Shown piece after piece: positions 1 through 5,787 of a stretch of DNA of 6,499 nucleotides (positions are counted from its first letter, which is position 1; each line of letters begins with the position of its first letter). The notes under the pieces were generated by a model. That model was not told the origin of the DNA, ran no database searches, and worked only from the letters and a program-made list of their open reading frames with translations. The position numbers and the translations under genes were made by a program. The DNA is from RGVT01 sp037129475 (GTDB lineage: Bacteria > Planctomycetota > Planctomycetia > Pirellulales > UBA1268). Location: contig JBAXUY010000153.1 in NCBI GenBank assembly GCA_037129475.1, forward strand, positions 1 through 6,499. Direction: 5' to 3'.

Positions 1-19
1 GCTCTGTCGCTACGGAGGA

Positions 20-161
20 GGCTTCGGGCTCCCCGTACCCCGGGAGCCGGCGTATCTGACCAGCGCAGCCATGGATGGCGCAGCGCAGGCAGATCCGAGT
101 GAGCGGAGGGCTGGAGGCCCGCAGCGAACGTCCGGCGACGGGGTATGGGGAGCCCGAAGCC
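20..161. repeat. Long imperfect-free inverted repeat (23-bp stem) enclosing a structured ~96-nt loop
   Basis: Positions 20-42 are complementary to 139-161 at all 23 pairs if G35/T146 counts as a G-U wobble; the other 22 are Watson-Crick. After a small internal loop, 46-50 pairs with 132-136. The enclosed segment can form at least two more hairpins: 54-58 with 90-94, continuing into 63-66 with 83-86 and 68-72 with 75-79; and a short GGGC/GCCC hairpin near 113-125. The whole could be a branched RNA or a cruciform. The single non-Watson-Crick pair is G-U if the plus strand is transcribed but A-C if the minus strand is, which weakly favours a plus-strand RNA. It lies 39 nt past the stop of the lipoprotein gene and has no T-tract on either side, so a simple intrinsic terminator is unlikely. 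It may be a dispersed intergenic repeat or a small structured RNA. The pairing is certain; the role is unknown. Confidence 0.6.
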
Positions 162-200
162 GGGTTGAGCGCATCGGGCATGACAGGCTGACAGCCCGTC

Positions 201-1163
201 TTACTTCGCAGGCACCGTGGCGTCGGTTTCGAATGACTGGCCGTCGAAGCTCGTGAGCTTCACGAAGAGGCGCACGTGGTCGCCGGCCGGCGGGCGTCCC
301 TGCCAGGGGAGCGTGAAGTGCAGGCCGCGGGCCCGCGATGTGCGGCGAAAATGCGCGAGCGCCTCGGCTGACGGGACGTCCCACTTGGCGAGTGGCGCAC
401 CCTCCGGGCCCCCGGGGGTCGCGGGATCGTAGGCCACGATCGAGACGTCGCCGCCGGCCGTCACGAGCCGTTCGTCGGCATCGCGCGGCTCGAATACGAT
501 GGCCAGGCCGTCGCTCGTGCCGTCGCCGTCGCCGTCGAAGCAACTGGTGCGGGCTGGATTGATGACGAGGTGCGTGATCTGGCCTTCGGCCGAAAGGCTC
601 TCTTCGTGCGAGAGCCGCTTGATCTCCGACCCGCCTTTCGACGAAGCGGCCGCGCCACGGGCGCCCGGCTCGTCGGGCAGCGGCGGCACGCCGTCGAGCG
701 TGGGTGGCGCGATCGTGGCGGGTGGGGCGGTGCCGCCGGCCGGCGGCCCGAAGCGGGGTCCGTCGCCCGCCGGTTCGCCGCCGACCGGAGGCCCGCCCGA
801 GGGCTCCGGGAGCGTCATGGGTGGCGGCATGATCGACGGCACGGAAATGGCGGGGGGCATGAGTGTCGGCGGAGCGGCGGGCGTGGGGCCGCGGGCCGGC
901 GCGGCGACCGCCGGCGGCACGTTGATGCGGCTCGGGAGCGAGGCGTCGGGATCGACGATGCCGAGCTGCTTCTTGAGGCTGCGGTTCTCGGCCGCGACCC
1001 GATCGAGGCGGGAACACTTCTCCTGGATTTCGTCCTGCAGGAGATAGATCTGGTCCTCCTGCATCCGCAGCTCTCGCTCGAGCAGCTGCTGGCTGATGTC
1101 GGACTTGCAGCCGGCAGCCACGAGGCCGCCGCCCAGGATCGCGATCCATGCGAATCTGTTCAT
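201..1163 (-). CDS. Putative lipoprotein with coiled coil, Pro/Gly-rich linker and C-terminal beta-rich domain
   Basis: 320 aa, no named family recognised. The N-terminus is a lipoprotein signal: a basic start (MNR), a hydrophobic core to about residue 15, and a lipobox-like AAGC with Cys19 as the expected lipidated residue. Residues about 22-68 are charged with heptad-like Leu/Ile spacing and look like a coiled coil. Residues about 75-185 are rich in Pro, Gly and Ala and are probably a disordered linker. The last about 130 residues form a compact domain with a DGDGDGTSD stretch (Asp210, 212, 214, 218) resembling a calcium-binding loop, though position 12 of an EF-hand loop is Ala221, not acidic. 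The ATG at 1163 has an AGGAGG 6 nt upstream (1170-1175). It starts 44 nt after the stop of clpP copy B, so it is probably the last gene of the tig-clpP operon. Inference: an envelope-anchored spacer-type protein. Its link to Clp is unclear. Confidence 0.85.
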   Translation of the reverse strand: MNRFAWIAILGGGLVAAGCKSDISQQLLERELRMQEDQIYLLQDEIQEKCSRLDRVAAENRSLKKQLGIVDPDASLPSRINVPPAVAAPARGPTPAAPPTLMPPAISVPSIMPPPMTLPEPSGGPPVGGEPAGDGPRFGPPAGGTAPPATIAPPTLDGVPPLPDEPGARGAAASSKGGSEIKRLSHEESLSAEGQITHLVINPARTSCFDGDGDGTSDGLAIVFEPRDADERLVTAGGDVSIVAYDPATPGGPEGAPLAKWDVPSAEALAHFRRTSRARGLHFTLPWQGRPPAGDHVRLFVKLTSFDGQSFETDATVPAK

Positions 1164-1207
1164 GAGGCGCCTCCTGCGCGTCAGACAGTCGGATTGTCGT
1201 GCTGCGG

Positions 1208-1819
1208 TCAGCCGGCCGCCGCCGTGCGCGGTGAACTCGGCATGCGGTCGATGACTTCGTCGATCAGCCGGTAGTCGAGCGCCTCCTGCGCCGACATGAA
1301 CCGGTCGCGGTCCGTGTCCTGCTCGATTTTTTCCAGCGGGTGGCCGGTGTGCTTGAGCAGGATGCCATTGAGCTTGTGCTTGATGTTCTTGAATTCCTTG
1401 GCGTGGATCATGATCTCCTCCGCGGTGCCCTCCATGCCGGCGAGCGGCTGGTGGATCATGATCCGGGCGTTCGGCAGGGCCCGGCGCTTTCCCTTGGCGC
1501 CGGCCGTGAGGAGCACCGCCCCCATCGAGGCGGCCTGGCCGATGCAGTAGGTGGCCACGTCGCAGGTGACGAACTGCATCGTGTCGTAGATCGCGAGCCC
1601 CGCGGTCACGCTCCCGCCAGGGGAGTTGATGTAGAGGTGGATGTCGGCCTTCGGGTCGTCCGACTGCAGGAAGAGCATCTGGGCGACGATGGCGTTGGCC
1701 ACCTCGTCGTTCACCTGCGACCCGAGAAAGACGATCCGATCCTTGAGGAGGCGACTGTAGATGTCCATCGCCCGCTCTTCGCGGCCGCTCTTCTCGATGA
1801 CGTACGGGATCAGCGGCAT
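1208..1819 (-). CDS. clpP: ATP-dependent Clp protease proteolytic subunit ClpP, copy B (downstream)
   Basis: 203 aa, normal ClpP length. ClpP is the serine peptidase that forms a two-ring, fourteen-subunit chamber and degrades polypeptides fed in by a Clp ATPase in the cytoplasm. The triad is intact: Ser98 in GQAASMGA, His123 in MIHQP, and Asp172 in DTDRD, with the 25- and 49-residue spacings of E. coli ClpP. The YINSPGGSVTAG segment (63-74), which forms the oxyanion region, is also present. The N-terminus (MPLIPYVIEKSGREERAMDIYSRLL) matches conventional ClpP, so this copy is the more canonical of the two. The tail (after about residue 192) is short and Ala-rich. Its ATG lies 3 nt after the TGA of copy A, with AAGGA 7 nt upstream, which implies translational coupling. 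Family assignment is firm; pairing with copy A in one chamber is inference. Confidence 0.97.
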   Translation of the reverse strand: MPLIPYVIEKSGREERAMDIYSRLLKDRIVFLGSQVNDEVANAIVAQMLFLQSDDPKADIHLYINSPGGSVTAGLAIYDTMQFVTCDVATYCIGQAASMGAVLLTAGAKGKRRALPNARIMIHQPLAGMEGTAEEIMIHAKEFKNIKHKLNGILLKHTGHPLEKIEQDTDRDRFMSAQEALDYRLIDEVIDRMPSSPRTAAAG

Positions 1820-1822
1820 GGG

Positions 1823-2449
1823 TCAGTCCTTCTCCTTCTCGTCCTCGGCGACGGGCGGCTTCGCGAGGATCTCGTCGACGAGGCCGTACTCCTTCGCCTC
1901 GGTGGCCGTGAGGTAGCGGTCACGGTCGGTGTCCTTCGCAATCCGCTCGAGCGGCTGCCCGGTGTGGGTGGCGAGGATCTCGTTGAGCACCGCCCGCGTC
2001 TTGATGATCTCGTCGGCCTGGATTTCGATGTCGCTCACCTGGCCCCCGACCTGACCGTAGGGCTGGTGGATCATCACCTTGGCGTGGGGCAGCACGAACC
2101 GCTTCCCCTTGGCCCCGCCGGCAAGCAGCACCGCGCCGCCGCTGGCGGCCAAGCCCACGCAGTAGGTGGCCACCGGGCACGACAGGATCTGCATCGTGTC
2201 GTAGATCGCCATCGTGGCGGTGACACTGCCACCCGGTGAATTGATGTAGAAATGAATGTCCTTGCGGCGATTTTCGCTCTGCAGGTAGAGCAGCTTCATC
2301 ACGAGTTCGTTGGCGTTGCCGTCGTAGATCTCTCCCTGCAGGAGAATGATCCGGTTTTCAAGGAGCAGGTCACCGAGCGTCATCTGGCGCTGCCGCTGGT
2401 AGTCGCGGTGGGCGCTGGAAGCCGACGGAGAGAAGCGGGGCTCGTGCAT
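1823..2449 (-). CDS. clpP: ATP-dependent Clp protease proteolytic subunit ClpP, copy A (upstream)
   Basis: 208 aa ClpP-family serine peptidase, clearly diverged from copy B. The triad is complete: Ser103 in GLAASGGA, His128 in MIHQP, and Asp177 in DTDRD. Residue 104, just after the nucleophile, is Gly where most ClpPs and copy B have Met. The N-terminus has about 22 polar residues rich in Gln, Arg and Ser before MTLGDLLLENRIILLQGEI, and differs from the conventional start seen in copy B; Met23 is an alternative start but has no better Shine-Dalgarno. The C-terminus is a charged tail (AEDEKEKD). The gene starts 29 nt after the tig stop with only a weak Shine-Dalgarno, and its TGA is 3 nt from the copy B ATG. 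By analogy with mycobacterial ClpP1P2, the two may form mixed rings; this is inference. ClpP identity is firm, the exact start slightly less so. Confidence 0.96.
   Translation of the reverse strand: MHEPRFSPSASSAHRDYQRQRQMTLGDLLLENRIILLQGEIYDGNANELVMKLLYLQSENRRKDIHFYINSPGGSVTATMAIYDTMQILSCPVATYCVGLAASGGAVLLAGGAKGKRFVLPHAKVMIHQPYGQVGGQVSDIEIQADEIIKTRAVLNEILATHTGQPLERIAKDTDRDRYLTATEAKEYGLVDEILAKPPVAEDEKEKD
1827..1837 (-). promoter_or_regulatory. Ribosome binding site for clpP copy B, inside the end of clpP copy A
   Basis: On the minus strand the sequence AAGGAGAAGGA lies just before the copy B ATG. The nearer AAGGA (1827-1831) is 7 nt from the start and the AAGGAG (1832-1837) is 12 nt away. 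Both lie within the Glu/Lys codons of copy A's C-terminal tail (EKEKD), followed by TGA, CCC and the ATG. Ribosomes finishing copy A are therefore well placed to start copy B, which suggests coupled, roughly balanced synthesis. Confidence 0.7.
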
Positions 2450-2478
2450 GGCGTGTCTCGGGGGGATGGAGGACCGGC

Positions 2479-3963
2479 CTAGCGGCGGGCTCCTGGTCGG
2501 GCTTCGGCCGCCTCGGCGTGCTTCGCCGTCGGAATCTCCTCCTCGCCCACGACACTGCCGCAGACGGCATGGTCGACGGCGTCGGCATCCGGCCGCGGGA
2601 ATTCGAAGGGCGTATCGTTGAACTTCGCGTTGTGCTCGATGACCTCGAGCGTCTTCCGCTCGATGATCTGGTTGCGGAGCACGTCCATGAGGCCGCGCTT
2701 CTCGAGGCTCGCCCGGACCCGCCTCGGCGGCTCGCCCGATTGGGCCGCGATGGCGCGAATCTCCTCGTCGTAGTCGGCTGCGGAGTCGGCGATCCCCTCA
2801 GCCTCGGCGATCTTCTCGAGGATGAAGTGCTCCTTGAGGGCCCGGGCTGTGCTCGCCAGGGCAGACTGCCGCAGTTCGTTGACGTGCCGGCGGATCGAGT
2901 CGTCATCGAAGCCGCTGCGCCGCAGTTCGAGGATCGATCGCTCGAGCTCGCGCAGGCTCTGCCGCTTGAGCAGTTCCGGCGGCAGTTCCCACGTGGCCGA
3001 GGCCGTGAGGGCGCTGGCCACCTGCTGCCGAACCTGGCGGCGCCGGTGCCATTCGAGTTGGCCTTCGAGCTGCTTCTTCACCGCCTCGCGGAGCGCCTCG
3101 GGCGATTCGAAGCCGCCGAGTTCCTCGAGCACGGCCGCCGTAAGCTCCGGCAATTCGAGCTTCTTCACCTCGAGCACCGTCAGTTCCAGGGTGACCGTCT
3201 TGCCACGCAGGGCCTCGACGGCGGCCTCGTCGGAAATCTTGACCTCGGCCGTGACCGTGGTGCCCGGCTTGGCCTTCTTGACGAGGGCGTCGAACCCGGT
3301 GAGCGACGCGTCGGCGAAGGAGAGCTTTGGCCGGACGACGATCTCGAGTTCCGTGGCCTCGGAGAGCACCGTGTCGCCGTCGAGGAACCGCAGGTTCGCC
3401 ACGATCATGTCGCCCGCCGCCGGGGCGCCGTCGTGCGGGACGAGGCGGCTGCGTTCTCGGAGGATGCTGCCCAAGGCCTCGTCGACGTCGGTGTCGCCGA
3501 TCGCCCGCGTGGGCCGATTGATCGCCAGCCCCTTCCACTTCGGCATCTCGAACTCTGGCCGGACCTCGATCGAAAATTCGAACGTCATCGGCCCTTCGTC
3601 GGGCAGCACGACGGCGTCCACGTCGAGTTCGGGCTCGCTGATCGGCGAGAGCTTTTCCTGCTCGGTCACCTGCGTCATGGCCGCGGCGAGCAACCGGGAC
3701 CGGATCTGGTCGGCGAGTTCCGACTTGAAGCGGTTGCTGACGAGCCGGCGCGGGGCACGGCCCGGGCGAAACCCTGGTAGCAGGGCGGTCGGCATCAGTT
3801 CGGCCACGGCCTCGTCGAAGTGCCGGTCGATGTCCTCACGGGGAATCGAAACCTTCACCCTGCGCTGGCAGGTGGAGACGCTCTCGACGGCCACGTCGAG
3901 CTTGAGCGGTTGTTCGGTGCCGTCGCCGGCGGAAGGAGCGATCGCAGTGGCGGAGTCAGACAT
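2479..3963 (-). CDS. tig: Trigger factor, ribosome-associated chaperone with a peptidyl-prolyl isomerase domain
   Basis: 494 aa; E. coli trigger factor is 432. This chaperone docks beside the ribosomal exit tunnel and shields nascent chains. The ribosome-binding domain covers about residues 20-145 and contains the signature GFRPGRAP at 64-71 (GFRKGKVP in E. coli). An FKBP-like segment spans about 175-270, with the AAGDMIVANLRF start, a TGFDALVKKAKPG stretch matching the family's PGFE...G region, and an LELPEL exit. A helical SurA-like C-terminal domain follows to about residue 455. The extra length is a Ser/Ala-rich N-terminal leader (1-19) and a charged C-terminal tail of about 40 residues. 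The ATG at 3963 has a weak GGGA 7 nt upstream. It is the first protein gene of the operon, 128 nt after tRNA-Gly and 29 nt before clpP copy A. No separate promoter is obvious in the spacer. Confidence 0.96.
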   Translation of the reverse strand: MSDSATAIAPSAGDGTEQPLKLDVAVESVSTCQRRVKVSIPREDIDRHFDEAVAELMPTALLPGFRPGRAPRRLVSNRFKSELADQIRSRLLAAAMTQVTEQEKLSPISEPELDVDAVVLPDEGPMTFEFSIEVRPEFEMPKWKGLAINRPTRAIGDTDVDEALGSILRERSRLVPHDGAPAAGDMIVANLRFLDGDTVLSEATELEIVVRPKLSFADASLTGFDALVKKAKPGTTVTAEVKISDEAAVEALRGKTVTLELTVLEVKKLELPELTAAVLEELGGFESPEALREAVKKQLEGQLEWHRRRQVRQQVASALTASATWELPPELLKRQSLRELERSILELRRSGFDDDSIRRHVNELRQSALASTARALKEHFILEKIAEAEGIADSAADYDEEIRAIAAQSGEPPRRVRASLEKRGLMDVLRNQIIERKTLEVIEHNAKFNDTPFEFPRPDADAVDHAVCGSVVGEEEIPTAKHAEAAEARPGARR

Positions 3964-4091
3964 GGTTCATTCCCGGCGGAAACAGCGGGACTCATCAAAG
4001 GAAGGCGTGGACCGCGGGGGCGGGCGCCGGGGAGGGGGGACCGAACTGCGCATGCACGCGATGCACGAAACAATCATGCCCAAGACAGGGA
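3964..4091 (-). other. Spacer between tRNA-Gly and tig
   Basis: 128 nt without a gene. On the minus strand it has two direct copies of CGTGCAT separated by 2 nt (about 4050-4065), a C-rich stretch, and the weak tig ribosome binding site. I see no hairpin followed by a T-run that would stop transcription after the tRNA, and no convincing -35/-10 pair. The tRNA and tig may therefore share the promoter at 4206-4233, with the tRNA released by processing. This is inference from absence and only moderately supported. Confidence 0.4.
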
Positions 4092-4164
4092 AGCGGGTGA
4101 TGGGATTCGAACCCACGACAACCACGTTGGCAACGTGGTGCTCTACCAACTGAGCTACACCCGC
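4092..4164 (-). tRNA. tRNA-Gly, anticodon GCC
   Basis: The minus strand folds into a full cloverleaf of 73 nt. It has a 7-bp acceptor (GCGGGTG with CACCCGC), TA, a 4-bp D stem with loop AGTTGGTA, a 5-bp anticodon stem CCACG/CGTGG with loop TTGCCAA, a 5-nt variable loop, and a 5-bp T stem with loop TTCGAAT. The anticodon at loop positions 3-5 is GCC, which reads GGC and GGU. The discriminator is T (position 4092), as expected for bacterial tRNA-Gly. The CCA end is not encoded (TTCC follows), so it must be added by nucleotidyltransferase. It is the first gene of the leftward block, about 35 nt after a predicted transcription start. Confidence 0.97.
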
Positions 4165-4205
4165 GCTGGCCGTGCAAAGCGTCACCACCCGCACGAAGCC
4201 CCGCG

Positions 4206-4233
4206 ATTATAGGGGCGCAGGGGGTGGCCGCAA
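4206..4233 (-). promoter_or_regulatory. Sigma70-type promoter for tRNA-Gly (and possibly tig-clpP-clpP)
   Basis: On the minus strand there is a perfect TATAAT (4206-4211) preceded by a 16-nt spacer and TTGCGG (4228-4233), which matches TTGACA at 3 of 6 positions. The predicted start near 4199 leaves a leader of about 35 nt before the tRNA 5' end, a usual arrangement. The segment between start and tRNA is GC-rich. An exact -10 in DNA this GC-rich is unlikely by chance at this position, so confidence is fair despite the weak -35. Confidence 0.65.
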
Positions 4234-4283
4234 GATCACCCTTTGGGCAAGCCGGGTTTTTTGAGCAATCTGGAGTGGGCCGC

Positions 4284-4310
4284 TTGAAGGCCGACCGAGC
4301 GGGTTACACT
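4284..4310 (+). promoter_or_regulatory. Candidate promoter for the FHA-domain gene
   Basis: TTGAAG (4284-4289, 4 of 6 to TTGACA) and TACACT (4305-4310, 4 of 6 to TATAAT) are separated by 15 nt, slightly short. A start near 4317 would give a leader of about 32 nt carrying the strong Shine-Dalgarno. It is back to back with the tRNA promoter at 4206-4233, so the two genes diverge from this 185-nt region. Confidence 0.35.
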
Positions 4311-4334
4311 CGTTGGTGGACAGGCTTCCCCGCC

Positions 4335-4341
4335 GGAGGAG
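4335..4341 (+). promoter_or_regulatory. Ribosome binding site that fixes the FHA gene start at GTG 4349
   Basis: GGAGGAG ends 7 nt before GTG at 4349. The longer open frame begins at a TTG (4313) upstream of this site and would add twelve residues, mostly Arg and Pro, that do not resemble an FHA N-terminus. The GTG is therefore preferred. Confidence 0.75.
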
Positions 4342-4348
4342 ACGCCCG

Positions 4349-4996
4349 GTGAACGTGCGATTCGTCGTTACCAAGCCAGCAGCCAAGGCGAAGACATTTC
4401 CCGTGCGTCTCCCGATCCTCGTGGGCCGGAGCGAGGAGGCGAAGTTTCGCATCCAACAGGATCGGGTAAGCCGGAAGCACTGTGAATTCTTCGAGCAGGA
4501 CGGCCGCGTCTATCTCCGCGACCTCGGCTCCACAAACGGCACGCTCCTGGAGGGAGAACTCGTCGAGACGAGCATCAAGATTCCACTGGAGTCGGGCGCG
4601 ATCGTGCGGGTGGGCAGCCTCGAGTTTCGGGTCGAATTCGACACCTCGACGGCCACGACGTCACGTCGCTTGGCGGCGGACGTCGACGTGGTCAGCGATC
4701 TGACCGTGGGTGTGGCACAGGCTGCCGATTCAGAGCGGCTACAGGTCGAACACACGGCCGATGAGCCGAGCCCCGAGCCGCCGCCCGTCCTCACGGCGGA
4801 GCGACCGGTGCAGGCGGACGAGTTGCCGAACGTGGAAGTGGCCGGTGATGCCGCGCCGCCTGCGGAGAGTGAGGCGAGCGACGAGCCCGAGCCTCCGCCG
4901 GCCGACGAGGCGTTCGGGTTTCTCGCCGGCGCCGACGACGCCAAGCCCGCAGGCGACGACGACCAACTCGGTGACTTCCTCAAAGGTCTGAAGTGA
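4349..4996 (+). CDS. FHA-domain protein with Pro/acid-rich C-terminal region
   Basis: 215 aa from the GTG start. FHA domains bind phosphothreonine peptides and usually recruit partners in Ser/Thr kinase signalling. Residues about 3-95 form the domain. The conserved positions are Gly26-Arg27 (LVGR), Ser41-Arg42 and His44 (VSRKHCEF), and Asn63-Gly64 (LGSTNGT), so phosphothreonine binding should be intact. Residues about 100-215 are rich in Pro, Glu, Asp and Ala and are probably disordered. The end is a short hydrophobic-basic motif (LGDFLKGLK) that could be a docking peptide. There is no signal peptide or membrane segment, so it is probably cytoplasmic. No kinase or phosphatase gene is in the window. 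The stop lies 21 nt from the convergent stop of the exported-protein gene. Domain identity is firm; partner and pathway are unknown. Confidence 0.93.
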   Translation: MNVRFVVTKPAAKAKTFPVRLPILVGRSEEAKFRIQQDRVSRKHCEFFEQDGRVYLRDLGSTNGTLLEGELVETSIKIPLESGAIVRVGSLEFRVEFDTSTATTSRRLAADVDVVSDLTVGVAQAADSERLQVEHTADEPSPEPPPVLTAERPVQADELPNVEVAGDAAPPAESEASDEPEPPPADEAFGFLAGADDAKPAGDDDQLGDFLKGLK

Positions 4997-5017
4997 TTCA
5001 CCGCAGCCGACAGCGCA

Positions 5018-5740
5018 CTACTGCGCCGGCCGGCGGGCTTTGTTCTTCGGAGGCGGTGGCGTCACTGGGTTGGTGAGCGTGATCTTCAGGCTCGTCACCA
5101 ACAGCTTCCCGCGCTGGTAATACTGACCCTCCGCCTCGACGTGGTCACCGGGTGCGGCGAGGCTCACGTTCGCCGACCGCACCACGAGCTCGGCCTCGGC
5201 GGGCACGGTGACGTCGAACTTCTCCCGTCCCGCGATGATCGTGACGACATCCCCCTCGACCTGCTTGATCGTACCCGCCAGGAGATAGGTTCCGGCTGGC
5301 CGCTTGCCGGAGAATCGCTTGGCGCCCGCATCGGCGATGCCCAGTCCGCCAGCCATGACGCCAGGTGTGCCGCCGTCGGTGAACGCCACCTGGAGTGCCG
5401 GCTCGGTCACCTTGCCGAACTCGTCGAGCGTGACGGCACAGTTCACGAACTGCTTCGGCTGGAGCATTTCGCGACTCGCCTTGCCAGTCACCTCGATCTT
5501 CGCGTTCGGGGCCGGCATGGCCTGCCATTCGGCGCCCCCATGCGGGAGCCGCAGCTTCAGCATCCCGGGACCGACCTCGATGACCTGTCCGTTCTGGTCG
5601 TCCTTCTCGAGTGACTTCAGCGGGCCGGGGGGCTGGGCGAGACTGACAGCCTGCAGTCCGAGCCCGAGGCTCCCTGCGAGCGCCAACGCGATCGCCTGGC
5701 GGCTGACCGGCTTCCCTGGCGAACAGCGGGGGCTTTGCAT
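5018..5740 (-). CDS. Exported hypothetical protein with two similar beta-rich segments
   Basis: 240 aa, no named family recognised. The N-terminus is a signal peptide: a basic region up to Arg14, a hydrophobic Ala/Leu/Gly core (16-32), and a likely signal peptidase I site after SLA (Ala35), so the product is probably periplasmic or secreted. The rest looks like two related beta-rich units, about 50-118 and about 152-220. Each begins with a G-x-[VI]-x-x-V-x-G pattern (NGQVIEVGPG and AGTIKQVEGD) and continues with alternating hydrophobic residues. They resemble the OB-like repeats of DUF5666-type proteins, a tentative comparison. The C-terminus is Pro/Lys/Arg-rich (TPPPPKNKARRPAQ). The ATG at 5740 has AGGA 8 nt upstream. 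It converges on the FHA gene and diverges from panB. There are no catalytic motifs, so a binding or structural role is more likely than an enzyme. Confidence 0.8.
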   Translation of the reverse strand: MQSPRCSPGKPVSRQAIALALAGSLGLGLQAVSLAQPPGPLKSLEKDDQNGQVIEVGPGMLKLRLPHGGAEWQAMPAPNAKIEVTGKASREMLQPKQFVNCAVTLDEFGKVTEPALQVAFTDGGTPGVMAGGLGIADAGAKRFSGKRPAGTYLLAGTIKQVEGDVVTIIAGREKFDVTVPAEAELVVRSANVSLAAPGDHVEAEGQYYQRGKLLVTSLKITLTNPVTPPPPKNKARRPAQ

Positions 5741-5787
5741 CTGGCGTTTCCTGTGAATTCGAAGCAGACTGTTTTCCGGTACGCCAC

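Noticed and set aside
71..256. A 61-codon plus-strand open frame across the inverted repeat
   Set aside because: No ribosome binding site is apparent, it overlaps the end of the lipoprotein gene antisense, and its sequence is explained by the structured repeat. It cannot be excluded if the repeat family turns out to encode a conserved peptide.
10..1149. A 379-codon minus-strand open frame over the lipoprotein gene
   Set aside because: It is extremely Arg/Pro/Ala-rich with no domain, typical of an out-of-frame reading in GC-rich DNA. The overlapping lipoprotein frame has a signal peptide, coiled coil and ribosome binding site.
1164..1173. Palindrome GAGGCGCCTC overlapping the lipoprotein ribosome binding site as a regulatory hairpin
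   Set aside because: There is no loop space for a stable hairpin, and a ten-base palindrome alone is weak evidence for an operator or a translational switch.
1340..2239. A 299-codon plus-strand open frame opposite the two clpP genes, and a 420-codon one opposite tig (2518-3780)
   Set aside because: Both are antisense shadows of conserved genes, with repetitive Asp/Leu/Val/Arg-rich composition caused by GC-rich codon bias.
3967..4194. A small minus-strand open frame reading through the tRNA (contains VAQLVEHHVANV)
   Set aside because: This peptide is the common artefact of translating a tRNA gene. The tRNA-Gly cloverleaf fully explains the sequence.
4234..4265. Possible terminator with a T-run at 4257-4262
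   Set aside because: No stable hairpin precedes the six T residues; only very short pairings are available, and no plus-strand gene ends nearby.
5024..5035. 12-nt perfect palindrome between the convergent genes (CGCCGGCCGGCG) as a terminator
   Set aside because: It has no loop, no T-tract directly after it, and lies within the last codons of the exported-protein gene. GC-rich palindromes of this size are common here.
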